Part shown: positions 53,763 to 62,306 of the stretch, piece by piece
Layout: every line of letters begins with the position of its first letter
Numbering within the stretch: position 1 is the first letter of the stretch
Source of the DNA: Chloroflexota bacterium
Lineage (GTDB): Bacteria > Chloroflexota > Dehalococcoidia > Lucifugimonadales > GCA-2722455
Direction: 5' to 3'
NCBI GenBank assembly: GCA_002722455.1
Contig: PBMB01000003.1
Coordinates: 34,799 to 98,798 of the forward strand
Length of the DNA: 64,000 bases
Position numbers and translations under genes: made by a program
The notes under the pieces: model-generated
Databases searched by the model: none
Told to the model about the DNA's origin: nothing
The model's input: the letters and a program-made list of their open reading frames with translations, nothing else

Positions 53763-55069
53763 TGATTCTAAAAAACCAACAATACCCCCTTAGTAAAGAT
53801 GAAAAGTTCATAGATGGACTATATAGTTGTGTTCACTGTGGCTTCTGCCTACAAGTATGCCCTACTTATCGAGAAACAGGTCTAGAAACTGAATCGCCAC
53901 GTGGAAGAATTGCCTTGATGAAAGCAGTAAACGAAGAACGTATTACAGCTTCTAATATTGTTATTGAACATTGGGACCGATGCGTACAATGCCGTGCTTG
54001 TGAAATTGCTTGTCCATCAGGTGTTCCATATGGCATGTTAATTGAAACAACCTCCCATAGTATAGAAAATACTAAAAATGAATTTTCATTAAAAATGCTC
54101 ATTAAATCATTCTTTTTACGCCACATAATTCCTCAACAAAAATATTTAAAACTATTCATTTCTTTGTTATATTTACTTCAATTATCAAAAATCCCTAAAA
54201 TCATTCAATCTATCAAGTTTTTTAACAGATTATTCCCTACCCTATATAATTTTAATCAAATGAGCCCTGTGATTTCTCCTCCATCAATGATGGCCTCCGG
54301 ACAAGAATTTTTAGGTAAGGGCAATAGAAAAGGCCGTGTAGCACTATTCACTGGTTGTCTAATGTCACTATGCCATGGGAATCAGATGAATGCTTTAGTC
54401 AGAATTCTTACTCATAATGGCTATACTGTAGAACTAACTGAAAATCAGGTTTGCTGTGGAGCAATAAACTCTCATTCTGGTGATTTAGAAACTTCAAAAA
54501 ATCTTGCACGCAAAAATATCGACTTCATGTTATCAGACTCAATAAATGCAATTATTGTTGCTTCAGCTGGTTGTGGATCACAATTAAAAGATTATTTTAA
54601 CCTACTTGAATCAGATACAAATTATTCTAAAAAAGCAGACTTGTTTTCTAAAAAAGTAAAAGACATCCATGAATTCTTAGTTGAAATACCATTAAAATTA
54701 CCAACTAAACTATTAAATTATAACGTCACCTATCAAGATTCTTGCCACCTAACCCATGTACAAAAAATCACTGACGCACCAAGAAAAATACTTAGCAATA
54801 TTAAAGGATTAAATTTAATTGAAATGACTGAATCAAAAATGTGTTGTGGAGCTGGAGGTATATACTCAATTACTCAACCAGAACTTTCACAATCAATACT
54901 AACTACCAAAATCAAAAATGTTAGGGCAACTGGATCAAATATTGTAGCTACTGCGAATCCAGGATGTGTAATCCAACTACAATATGGAATCCGAAAACAT
55001 GATTTAAATACTGAAGTTAAATATGTATTTGAATTACTGGATCAAGCTTATCACGATGATTATATCTAA
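53762..55069 (+). CDS. glcF: Glycolate oxidase iron-sulfur subunit GlcF
   Basis: A 435-aa protein with two 4Fe-4S motifs, Cys23/26/29/33 and Cys74/77/80/84 (CVHCGFCLQVCP, CVQCRACEIACP), and two CCG domains (CCGAINSHSGD and CCGAGGIY), as in GlcF/LldE-type subunits. It carries electrons from GlcD to the quinone pool. It ends 5 bases before the convergent aroC gene, so any terminator must lie in coding sequence. Length is slightly above the E. coli protein. Confidence 0.94.
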   Translation: MILKNQQYPLSKDEKFIDGLYSCVHCGFCLQVCPTYRETGLETESPRGRIALMKAVNEERITASNIVIEHWDRCVQCRACEIACPSGVPYGMLIETTSHSIENTKNEFSLKMLIKSFFLRHIIPQQKYLKLFISLLYLLQLSKIPKIIQSIKFFNRLFPTLYNFNQMSPVISPPSMMASGQEFLGKGNRKGRVALFTGCLMSLCHGNQMNALVRILTHNGYTVELTENQVCCGAINSHSGDLETSKNLARKNIDFMLSDSINAIIVASAGCGSQLKDYFNLLESDTNYSKKADLFSKKVKDIHEFLVEIPLKLPTKLLNYNVTYQDSCHLTHVQKITDAPRKILSNIKGLNLIEMTESKMCCGAGGIYSITQPELSQSILTTKIKNVRATGSNIVATANPGCVIQLQYGIRKHDLNTEVKYVFELLDQAYHDDYI

Positions 55070-55074
55070 CTTTT

Positions 55075-56163
55075 TTATACGTGTCCTACTTGGCCTCTTT
55101 GCAATAAAACATGATCCATTAAAACCAATGCCGTCATCGCTTCTACTATTGGTACAGCACGTGGTAAAACACAAGGATCATGTCTACCCCTACCTTCTAA
55201 AACTACATCTTCAAGATTTTCATTAATAGTATTTTGCTCTTTCATAATAGTCGCAGGAGGCTTGAAAGCAACTCTGATTATGATATCTTCTCCATTAGAA
55301 ATACCACCCTGTATTCCACCAGAATAATTAGTCCGAGTCTTAACAGTACCTTTTTCCGAAGTATAAAATTCATCATTGTGTTCTGAACCAGGCATTGATA
55401 CTCCACCGAATCCTGAACCAATTTCAAATCCCTTAGAAGCAGGAAGTGATAACATTGCTTTAGCTAAATCAGCATCTAACTTATCAAAAACAGGACTCCC
55501 TAAACCAATAGGGACATTATGTACAACTAATTCTATAATACCTCCCAGGGAATCCCTGTTTTTACGAGCTTTATCAATAGCATTAAACATTTTTTCTGAA
55601 GAAACAGGATCAGGACATCTTATAGAACTAGATTCAACTCCATCTTTAGAAACCTTAGATGGATCTATATCAGCAATAATATTCCATATCTGCTTAACAT
55701 ATCCGATAATCTGTACATCATAGTCATTTTTTAAAATCTTCTTAGCAATGGCACCAGCTGCGACTCTTCCAATTGTTTCTCGAGCACTTGCTCTGCCTCC
55801 ACCTTTCCAATTCCTAATCCCATATTTAGACTGGTATGTAAAATCTGCATGAGAAGGACGGAATTTATCTTTCATATGCTCATAATCTTTTGATTTTTGA
55901 TCTTCATTATGAACTATAATGTGAATTGGCGTACCAAGAGATTGATCTTCAAATACTCCTGAAAGAATTTGTGCACGATCACTTTCTCTTCTTTGAGAAG
56001 TAATTAAACTTTGCCCTGGTTTACGACGATCAAGATCATACTGAATATCAGCCAAATCAATTTCTACTAACGGAGGGCAACCATCAATAGTAACGCCAAC
56101 TGCATCCCCATGAGATTCTCCCCAAGTTGTAACTCTAAACATTCGTCCAAACGTATTACCCAT
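55075..56163 (-). CDS. aroC: Chorismate synthase
   Basis: AroC makes chorismate from EPSP using reduced FMN, the last shared step of aromatic amino acid synthesis. All signatures are present: [18 protein letters not shown] at the N-terminus, the [18 protein letters not shown] segment, [22 protein letters not shown], and the FKPPATI...[18 protein letters not shown] end. At 362 aa it is complete. It is a lone minus-strand gene, divergent from the 56485 gene across 321 bases. Confidence 0.97.
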   Translation of the reverse strand: MGNTFGRMFRVTTWGESHGDAVGVTIDGCPPLVEIDLADIQYDLDRRKPGQSLITSQRRESDRAQILSGVFEDQSLGTPIHIIVHNEDQKSKDYEHMKDKFRPSHADFTYQSKYGIRNWKGGGRASARETIGRVAAGAIAKKILKNDYDVQIIGYVKQIWNIIADIDPSKVSKDGVESSSIRCPDPVSSEKMFNAIDKARKNRDSLGGIIELVVHNVPIGLGSPVFDKLDADLAKAMLSLPASKGFEIGSGFGGVSMPGSEHNDEFYTSEKGTVKTRTNYSGGIQGGISNGEDIIIRVAFKPPATIMKEQNTINENLEDVVLEGRGRHDPCVLPRAVPIVEAMTALVLMDHVLLQRGQVGHV

Positions 56164-56484
56164 ATGACTCTTACCTATATAATTTAAACCTATACTATAT
56201 TAGGAATACTATCTAAACAATACCAAAGAATACTGGAAATTGTTAATTTTACTCATACAATAACTATTAAATAAGTGGGTAAATATATATTCATTAAATA
56301 ATTAGTGTGAATTTAGAGCTAAAAACACAGAAAAAAGAATATATGGTATCATAATATTTTATTTTAAATTTATGGGTTCAGGCGAACACCTGCGATAACC
56401 TTTCTGTAGTTATTATTTACTTTTAACTGCTTGAATGAGCGTTCTCGTTTCCTGGGCCCTAAAAAACCTATAAGTATATAATTT
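56164..56484. other. Gene-free stretch upstream of aroC and the 56485 gene
   Basis: No coding frame is visible. An AT-rich part (56164-56373) holds a possible -10 element (CATAATA near 56350) facing right. The remainder is the structured candidate listed separately. Promoters for the divergent aroC and the 56485 gene must lie here. Confidence 0.55.
56374..56459 (+). ncRNA. Structured leader RNA candidate (possible riboswitch-like element), unassigned
   Basis: GGGTTCAGG (56374-56382) pairs with CCTGGGCCC (56451-56459) over 9 bp including two G-U pairs. Inside, GAAC (56384-56387) pairs with GTTC (56441-56444), and GATAAC (56394-56399) with GTTATT (56409-56414) forms a hairpin. The element stands out as GC-rich in an AT-rich gap and ends 25 bases before the next ATG. 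The words GGCGAACA, GAGCG and CCTGGGC loosely recall the ZTP (pfl) riboswitch, but the CGCC partner is missing and the downstream gene is not a known folate or purine gene. No T-run follows. Confidence 0.4.
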
Positions 56485-57159
56485 ATGACACAACCACTAG
56501 GACAAATCAAAAAACCTTCGCAATCGCTTTATACTAATAAAAGAAAACTATTATTAGTACCTAATTTTCTGTTACCAGGTAACACTGACGAACAAAAGAA
56601 AATACTTGGTCAATACTGGCAAGATCTTATTGAACCAATACAAAACTTAGAAAAATCATTAGAGAAAATCACCCATATTTACCACGAATTACTTTATTTA
56701 GATCAAGAAAATGGGTTAACAGCTATTTCCAATATTAATCCCCACGGACACTCTCTGGTAGAAACATTAGTCAGAGAAGGAGCTCAACTAGAAATCACAG
56801 AAGATAGAGAGCTTCTTGCGGAATCTACTGACTGGCAAAGATGCCTGAGTATCGGTTTAGTGAGCCAATCAGTTATTACTCAAGCGACAGAAGGTTTTCA
56901 AAAAACTACAAAACTAAGATATGAATCAATTGCAAATACCATTGATAAAACTCTTAAAGTAAATGAAACGGGTATTCTTTTCATAAGTGAAGGACATGCC
57001 ATACAATTCCCTTCAGACATTGAAGTATTTTATGTTACTCCACCATCAGTAGAAAATGTTAAGAATTTCATTCAAGAAGAAATACGCCAAATGCAACAAA
57101 AGATGAATGAAAACATTTCATCTAATGAAAATGAAGAAGAAAAAAATAATCAATCTTAA
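56485..57159 (+). CDS. Unrecognised soluble protein
   Basis: A 224-aa protein not assigned to a family. It has no TM or signal peptide and is rich in charged residues. Its visible parts are an N-terminal strand region (KRKLLLVPNFLLPG), a helical, probably coiled-coil stretch (LGQYWQDLIEPIQNLEKSLEKI), a central ITEDRELLAESTDWQRCLSIGL segment, and GILFISEGHAIQFPSDIEVFYVTPPS near residue 168, followed by a Glu/Asn-rich tail. The well-formed beta-turn-beta at GILFISEGHAIQFP suggests an alpha/beta domain. It follows the structured leader candidate and converges on the esterase gene (4-base overlap of stops). Function unknown. Confidence 0.6.
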   Translation: MTQPLGQIKKPSQSLYTNKRKLLLVPNFLLPGNTDEQKKILGQYWQDLIEPIQNLEKSLEKITHIYHELLYLDQENGLTAISNINPHGHSLVETLVREGAQLEITEDRELLAESTDWQRCLSIGLVSQSVITQATEGFQKTTKLRYESIANTIDKTLKVNETGILFISEGHAIQFPSDIEVFYVTPPSVENVKNFIQEEIRQMQQKMNENISSNENEEEKNNQS

Positions 57160-57809
57160 TTAAATTTTACCTTCAACCAGTTCAACACATCATCTACTAC
57201 ACTTTGATTAATAGAATGCTCTAATGGGTATTCTTTATAATCAATTTTGTAGTCTCTCTTAAGTAATGCTTCTTTCATTTGACGCGCATCTGTAATTGAT
57301 ACAACTAAATCATTGATACCATGACTAAGAAATATTGGGGTCTCCAAATTAACTTTACCAAAATCAACATTATTTAATTCTTTTATAAAAGGACTACTTA
57401 AAATTACTATACCATCGACTAAATTAGGTGTTGTAATACCCACATAACAAGAAATCATACCCCCTTGAGAAAAACCAGCTAAAATAACTCTCAGATTTTG
57501 AGTGTTATGTTTGGGCACAATTTCTGATATAAATCTTTTTAATTTATTGATACTCTCAAGAGATAAATTGACACCATTTCCTACCAATTCTCCCCAAGCA
57601 TGTCCTCCATCAAAAAACTCTAGTTCAATTGGTCCATTTGGACAAATACATAAATGACCTTTATTTGCCAAATATGTAGCTACCGGTACAATATCATTCA
57701 TTGATGCTCCATATCCATGAAGTAATATAATTAATTTACTATCAGTAGCTAGGTTATTAGGCTCAATGACTCTATAATCTAAAAGATCTGTTGTAATTTT
57801 TTCAGACAT
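57156..57809 (-). CDS. Phospholipase/carboxylesterase family alpha/beta hydrolase
   Basis: A 217-aa serine hydrolase of the YpfH/EstB type. The nucleophile elbow is GFSQGGM (Ser114), the acid Asp167 in SHGINDLVV and the base His198 in YPLEHSI, giving the expected order and spacing. LHGYGASMNDI forms the oxyanion-hole loop. No signal peptide, so it is cytosolic. The family cleaves short acyl esters; the natural substrate is unknown. It converges on the 56485 gene. Confidence 0.9.
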   Translation of the reverse strand: MSEKITTDLLDYRVIEPNNLATDSKLIILLHGYGASMNDIVPVATYLANKGHLCICPNGPIELEFFDGGHAWGELVGNGVNLSLESINKLKRFISEIVPKHNTQNLRVILAGFSQGGMISCYVGITTPNLVDGIVILSSPFIKELNNVDFGKVNLETPIFLSHGINDLVVSITDARQMKEALLKRDYKIDYKEYPLEHSINQSVVDDVLNWLKVKFN

Positions 57810-58178
57810 CAGTACTAATTTTTTAATAAATAATTACTAGATTTTACAAATATTTGATTTCCATGTCTATAATAAGCCATTAAGAGCAACTTAAAGATGC
57901 CTGAAAAACCTATTTGAACATAATTTATATTTCACTATTCATTCTAACCACTAAAACGATATATGTAGAGCAGGAAGAGTGTAAGAAGTATCCACAAGAT
58001 TATTGTTATCTTTTTACTAAACATGCTGATCACCTAAGATAGTTTTGTTAAATACATAATGTTAGTCAAATTAGTTAATTCCTCTCGATTATCACAAAGT
58101 CTACACTTTATAAACCGAGAGTTAGTGTACTACAATTGTATAATTCCTCAATAGAAAATACGAAATGGGAGTCCGGGA
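57810..58178. other. Gene-free stretch before the DUF418 gene
   Basis: No coding frame of substance on either strand. Near the right end CTCTCG (58082-58087) and CGAGAG (58116-58121) enclose AAAGT-CTAC-ACTTT (58096-58109), making a nested imperfect hairpin. GGGAG (58167-58171) is the ribosome site of the next gene. No insertion-sequence ends or target-site repeats were seen. Confidence 0.5.
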
Positions 58179-59381
58179 ATGACAAAGTCGTCGGGAATCG
58201 ATCGAATTGGAAATCTAGATTTTATCCGTGGGATCGCAACATTGGGGATCCTTGTTATGAACGCAGTTTCATTCGGTTTGCCATCTGCTGCATATTGGAA
58301 TCTTGCCGCTAGTGGTTCGGAAACAGGGCTTGATTGGGTCGTGGGTATATTCAGTAAGATTTTTGTTGACCAGAAGATGATGGCATTATTCTCTCTTCTT
58401 TTTGGCGCAAGTATAGTGTTGTTTATCGATGCCGCAAAGAAACGCGGACCAGCACGTCCGATTTTGGGTCTATATTCTTCGCCCATTTGGTTGAGTCTCT
58501 GGCGCAATCTGTGGCTGTTCGTCATCGGATCACTCCACATGCTTCTGTGGGAAGGAGATATTCTTTGGCTCTATGCGATCTGTGCTCCAATAATACTCTT
58601 TGTACGTAATTGGCATCCCAAACTACTTCTTGGATTAGGAACGTTCCTAATCACTACACAAGCACTCCTCGCACTACTTTTGCAACCGCTCTTCCTCTCT
58701 GACGGCAGTCTGGATATAACAACAAATTGGGCGAGAGCAATTGGTGATGATATCGGATTAGGAAAATACTGGTTTGTGGAAAGCACAAAGTTAGGAGACA
58801 CGGTTGGTTTGTGGTTATTGGTTAATTTCTTTGGACGTGCTCTGGGAATGATGTTCATCGGGGTTGCGTTATATCGAATGACAATTCTTCAGGGAACGCG
58901 CTCAGTTGGATTCTACCGTCGCATGGCAGTAATTGGCATAGTGGCGGGACTGCCTTTGGCGATCACGAGTGTTGTATGGCAACTCGCAAGTGATTTCTCA
59001 CCAGATATAGCACTGATCAGCACCATTCCCACCAATTTAGCGACTATTCCACTAACACTTGGTTACCTTGGTGTGTTAACCATTTGGCATTTGCGAGTCG
59101 ATTCATGGGTGCATGCTCGGATTCGTGCAATTGGGAGAATGGCACTCACCAATTACCTTACACAAACCATAATTGGTATTACGGTCCTTCGTATAATCCT
59201 AGATCAAGGAAGTCTAAGTCGCTCAGGGATTGCTCTATTTATCGTTGTAGTCTGGACTCTACAAATAACATGGTCCGAACCCTGGCTAAAAAGGTATCCA
59301 TATGGCCCCTGTGAATGGATATGGAGAAAGCTTACGTACCGTGAATTCAGAATGGCCAGGTCCAAGCATTCACACAACTAA
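58179..59381 (+). CDS. DUF418 domain membrane protein
   Basis: A 400-aa polytopic protein of the DUF418/YeiB type, with about ten TM segments. It opens with RIGNLDFIRGIATLGILVMN, the family's start, and has KMMALFSLLFGAS and, near the C-terminus, AIGRMALTNYLTQTII, characteristic of DUF418. The role is unproven, with links to acyltransferase-like folds. GGGAG stands 7 bases before the ATG. Base composition is unlike its neighbours: three sampled 60-base lines are 40, 50 and 55 % GC, against 35 and 28 % in adjacent genes. This suggests acquisition. It is transcribed alone. Confidence 0.9.
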   Translation: MTKSSGIDRIGNLDFIRGIATLGILVMNAVSFGLPSAAYWNLAASGSETGLDWVVGIFSKIFVDQKMMALFSLLFGASIVLFIDAAKKRGPARPILGLYSSPIWLSLWRNLWLFVIGSLHMLLWEGDILWLYAICAPIILFVRNWHPKLLLGLGTFLITTQALLALLLQPLFLSDGSLDITTNWARAIGDDIGLGKYWFVESTKLGDTVGLWLLVNFFGRALGMMFIGVALYRMTILQGTRSVGFYRRMAVIGIVAGLPLAITSVVWQLASDFSPDIALISTIPTNLATIPLTLGYLGVLTIWHLRVDSWVHARIRAIGRMALTNYLTQTIIGITVLRIILDQGSLSRSGIALFIVVVWTLQITWSEPWLKRYPYGPCEWIWRKLTYREFRMARSKHSHN

Positions 59382-59479
59382 GATCATATTATATCGGATA
59401 CAACGGATGAGAGAAGTTGCTAGCTCTGTGAGCAATCTATTAAAATGATCATGATAGATCAGTTTGGGCAAAATACTAT

Positions 59480-60007
59480 ATGAAAATAAATAACCTAGAA
59501 ATTAAATCCTTTTCCCCGAAAGACACTCAATCAATTGGTGAAATCATCGGGAGAAATGCCAAACCTGGTCAAATATACTTATTAACAGGGAGTATTGGTG
59601 CAGGAAAAACATGTCTAGTTCAAGGAATATTATGGGGATTAGACAACCCTGATTATGTTAGAAGTCCTACATTCATAATAGCGACTGAATATACTGGCAA
59701 AATACCTTTATTTCATATAGATCTATATCGAATCGATCTACCTTTTTCAACTGAGGAATTAGGTATAGATGAATATTTATATGGAAATGGAATTACAGTT
59801 ATTGAATGGGCAGAAAAAGCACCTCATTTATTCAAAGATGACCATATACATATTAATATAGATATTTCTGAAGAAGAAAACCAAAGAAATATAAATTTTT
59901 CATATTCCTCAGAAATATATGCAAGCACAATAAATGATCTTATAATATTAATGAATAATAATAACAAGATGGATGTGCATGGAACTACTAATAGATACAT
60001 CGACTAA
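59480..60007 (+). CDS. tsaE: tRNA threonylcarbamoyladenosine biosynthesis ATPase TsaE
   Basis: TsaE is the small ATPase that helps TsaD/TsaB make t6A37 in tRNA. P-loop GSIGAGKT (37-44) with LLTG before, the RSPTFII and HIDLYRI segments, and GNGITVIEWAEKAP are the family landmarks. At 175 aa it is slightly long because of a C-terminal tail. The end overlaps tsaB by about 29 bases. TsaD is not in the window. Confidence 0.94.
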   Translation: MKINNLEIKSFSPKDTQSIGEIIGRNAKPGQIYLLTGSIGAGKTCLVQGILWGLDNPDYVRSPTFIIATEYTGKIPLFHIDLYRIDLPFSTEELGIDEYLYGNGITVIEWAEKAPHLFKDDHIHINIDISEEENQRNINFSYSSEIYASTINDLIILMNNNNKMDVHGTTNRYID

Positions 60008-60671
60008 ATATACTTCAATTGGTCTTTCAAAAAATGGTATTCTTGAACATAGTTTTGAATGGTGTACTATGTTTAATCATTCAGTTGAAACTATCCCAAA
60101 TATACAGAAAATGATGCAAGATACAGGAATACACCATACATCTTTAACTGCAATCTATGTAACAAAGGGGCCTGGAGCATTTAGTGCCTTAAGAGTAGGA
60201 ATGAGTATAGCAAAGTCATTTCATATAGGGCTTCAAATTCCTATAATTAGCATATGTACACTTTGTTTAGAAGCAAAATCATGTACCCCCCAAGATGCTC
60301 CAATATGTGCAATAATACCCTCAAATAAAAACAATATATATTTTGCTTATTATCCACAAAATAGTGATATTGAAACATCATGCGATTCACACCTATATAC
60401 CACACTCGATTCAATAACTAATCGAATTGCCGAAAATACACTATTTTGTGGAGAGGCAATGGTATCTATGTCCAATGAATTAAAAAAAATTATTAGCAAA
60501 AAACAAATCCTAATTAATAGGATACCAACGAGAAACCCTACCATTTTTGCTAAAATGGGATATGATAAATTAATGTCTGGTAAATTTTCAAATCCAGACA
60601 CATTAGAACCGACTTATTTGGTAAACAATCAAGTTAATAACGCAAAAAAAAACAAAACAAAAATTAATTAA
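59979..60671 (+). CDS. tsaB: tRNA threonylcarbamoyladenosine biosynthesis protein TsaB
   Basis: An inactive Kae1-like ASKHA protein, partner of TsaD. It opens MELLIDTSTKYTSIGL, has the VTKGPGAFSALRVGMSIAKSF motif near residues 66-86, and the family-typical tail ending LEPTYL. I choose ATG 59979 since residue one then aligns with the short N-terminus usual in TsaB; ATG 59973 would add two residues. It overlaps the tsaE end in another frame, so the two are translationally coupled. Ndk follows 10 bases after the stop. Confidence 0.9.
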   Translation: MELLIDTSTKYTSIGLSKNGILEHSFEWCTMFNHSVETIPNIQKMMQDTGIHHTSLTAIYVTKGPGAFSALRVGMSIAKSFHIGLQIPIISICTLCLEAKSCTPQDAPICAIIPSNKNNIYFAYYPQNSDIETSCDSHLYTTLDSITNRIAENTLFCGEAMVSMSNELKKIISKKQILINRIPTRNPTIFAKMGYDKLMSGKFSNPDTLEPTYLVNNQVNNAKKNKTKIN

Positions 60672-60681
60672 GAGGGATTAT

Positions 60682-61125
60682 ATGGAGAAATCACTAATAT
60701 TACTCAAACCTGATTCAATTCAACGTTCTTTGGTTGGTACTATTATTTCGAAAATAGAACAAAAAGGAATTAAGATTGTTGGTATAAGAATGCTTCAAGT
60801 AGATGAAAATCTAGCAAAACAACATTACCATATCCATGAAGGAAAACCTTTTTTCACCAACTTAATTGAATTTATAACCTCTTCTCCAATTATAGCCATT
60901 GTATTCGAAGCACCTAACTGCGTATCACAAATACGATCTATAGTAGGTGTAACTGATCCCTCAGAAGCCAATCCTGGAACAATTCGTGGAGACTTCGCAT
61001 CTACTATTGATGCTAACCTCATTCATGCATCAGATAGTATTGAATCTGCAGAATATGAATCAAAACTATTCTTCCCAAAAAATGAAATCTTTGACTATCA
61101 AAAAGATATTGAAAAATGGTTATAA
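60682..61125 (+). CDS. ndk: Nucleoside diphosphate kinase
   Basis: Ndk balances nucleoside triphosphates by ping-pong phosphate transfer through a histidine. The active His is His115 in NLIHASDSIESAE, with NPGTIRGDFA before it. The N-terminal SLILLKPDSIQR is typical. Length is 147 aa. AAGAGGGA stands just before the ATG. It is third in the tsaE-tsaB-ndk run. HASDS in place of the usual HGSDS is a mild variation. Confidence 0.96.
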   Translation: MEKSLILLKPDSIQRSLVGTIISKIEQKGIKIVGIRMLQVDENLAKQHYHIHEGKPFFTNLIEFITSSPIIAIVFEAPNCVSQIRSIVGVTDPSEANPGTIRGDFASTIDANLIHASDSIESAEYESKLFFPKNEIFDYQKDIEKWL

Positions 61126-61176
61126 GATAACAACCTAAGAAAGTCATTAAATCTAATTGAAAGGAATATTAAATTA

Positions 61177-61416
61177 ATGAGTAAATTGAAATATACGACT
61201 GGACCATGGGTGTTTGATAAAGATAATCCTGTAAGAGTATTGGGCAATACTGGAGAAACAATCGCAGCAACCTATGGTGGTATGGTTGGTGATATTGAAC
61301 AGGAATCGAATACAAAATTAATTGCTTCTGCCCCCAATATGTTTGAATATATTGAAAATCAAGCCAAAACAGGAGATACTGCTGCTCAAGAAATTCTTGA
61401 CACTATCATGTCTTAA
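61177..61416 (+). CDS. Small phage-type hypothetical protein
   Basis: A 79-aa protein with the pattern TTGPWVFD ... ETIAATYGG ... NTKLIASAPNMFEYIENQA. This layout (a TPGPW-like start, an IAxxY centre and an ANARLIAAAPELLEAL-like end) recurs in short proteins of unknown function in phages and prophages. Here it stands alone, with no phage genes around, in a chromosomal setting between ndk and a two-component system. Its AAAGG ribosome site is plausible. The family likeness is from memory of the pattern; function unknown. Confidence 0.6.
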   Translation: MSKLKYTTGPWVFDKDNPVRVLGNTGETIAATYGGMVGDIEQESNTKLIASAPNMFEYIENQAKTGDTAAQEILDTIMS

Positions 61417-61589
61417 ATAATTTATATATTTACCCTTAACATCCATATTTTAAATCTGCATATTTTCTTCAAGGAATTGAATGAATATGCTGTAGTAACA
61501 ACAGATAAAGAAACACATATATATCTCTTCATATTTACTTAAAATTTTAAACATATAATGTTTTTAAAAATTTCTAAGGGATTAGATAG

Positions 61590-62306
61590 ATGACTATTAA
61601 TCAAAAAATACTGGGCAAGGTATTAGTTGTTGAAGATGACATTAATACTAGAGATTTAGTTCAAAGATATCTTGAAAAGGATGGTCATACTGTTACTACT
61701 TCAGTAAATGGTGCAGATGCACTAGACATACTTTCTAACACTAACTTTGACATTATAATTCTAGATTTGATGCTCCCAGAAATAAACGGATTAGAAATTT
61801 GTAGAATTATTCGTACTAAAACAAACACTCCTATAGTAATGGTCACTGCACTAGTTGATGAAGAAGATCGATTAACTGGATTAGAAATGGGTGCTGATGA
61901 CTATATTACAAAACCATTCAGCCCACGAGAACTTGCTGCAAGAGTTAAAGCAATACTAAGACGAACATTTGGTGAAAATTTAAAATCCGACGACCAAGAA
62001 TTCCAATTAAAGATCGGTGACTTGCTACTTGATTTACAACAAAATATTGCATTTTATAAAAAATCAAAAGTTGAACTAACACCGACTGAAGTAAGAATAT
62101 TAAAATTACTCATAGATAATCCTCAAAAAATATTTACACGTGATCACCTAATAACTCAAGCTTTCGGATATGATTTTGATGGATTTGACAGAACTGTCGA
62201 TACTCATGTTGCTAATCTACGTCGTAAATTAGAAAAACTAAACCCAAAGACAAATCTAATAAAAACCGTTTGGGGCGTTGGGTATAGAATGAACAACAAT
62301 GAATAG
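61590..62306 (+). CDS. OmpR/PhoB family response regulator
   Basis: A 238-aa two-domain regulator. Receiver domain (8-125): VLVVEDD with the acidic pair, phosphoacceptor Asp59 in IIILDLMLPE, Thr/Lys of MVTALVDEED and DYITKPFSPREL. The winged-helix output (about 140-235): KVELTPTEVRILKLLIDNP, then RTVDTHVANLRRKLEK and WGVGYRMN. It binds DNA as a dimer when phosphorylated. AAGGGA precedes the ATG. It overlaps the histidine kinase gene by 8 bases. Target genes are unknown. Confidence 0.95.
   Translation: MTINQKILGKVLVVEDDINTRDLVQRYLEKDGHTVTTSVNGADALDILSNTNFDIIILDLMLPEINGLEICRIIRTKTNTPIVMVTALVDEEDRLTGLEMGADDYITKPFSPRELAARVKAILRRTFGENLKSDDQEFQLKIGDLLLDLQQNIAFYKKSKVELTPTEVRILKLLIDNPQKIFTRDHLITQAFGYDFDGFDRTVDTHVANLRRKLEKLNPKTNLIKTVWGVGYRMNNNE

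Noticed and set aside
56374..56459. SRP (4.5S) RNA or 6S RNA
   Set aside because: The conserved GGAAGGAAGCAGC-type apical loop of SRP RNA is missing, and the element is too short for 6S RNA.
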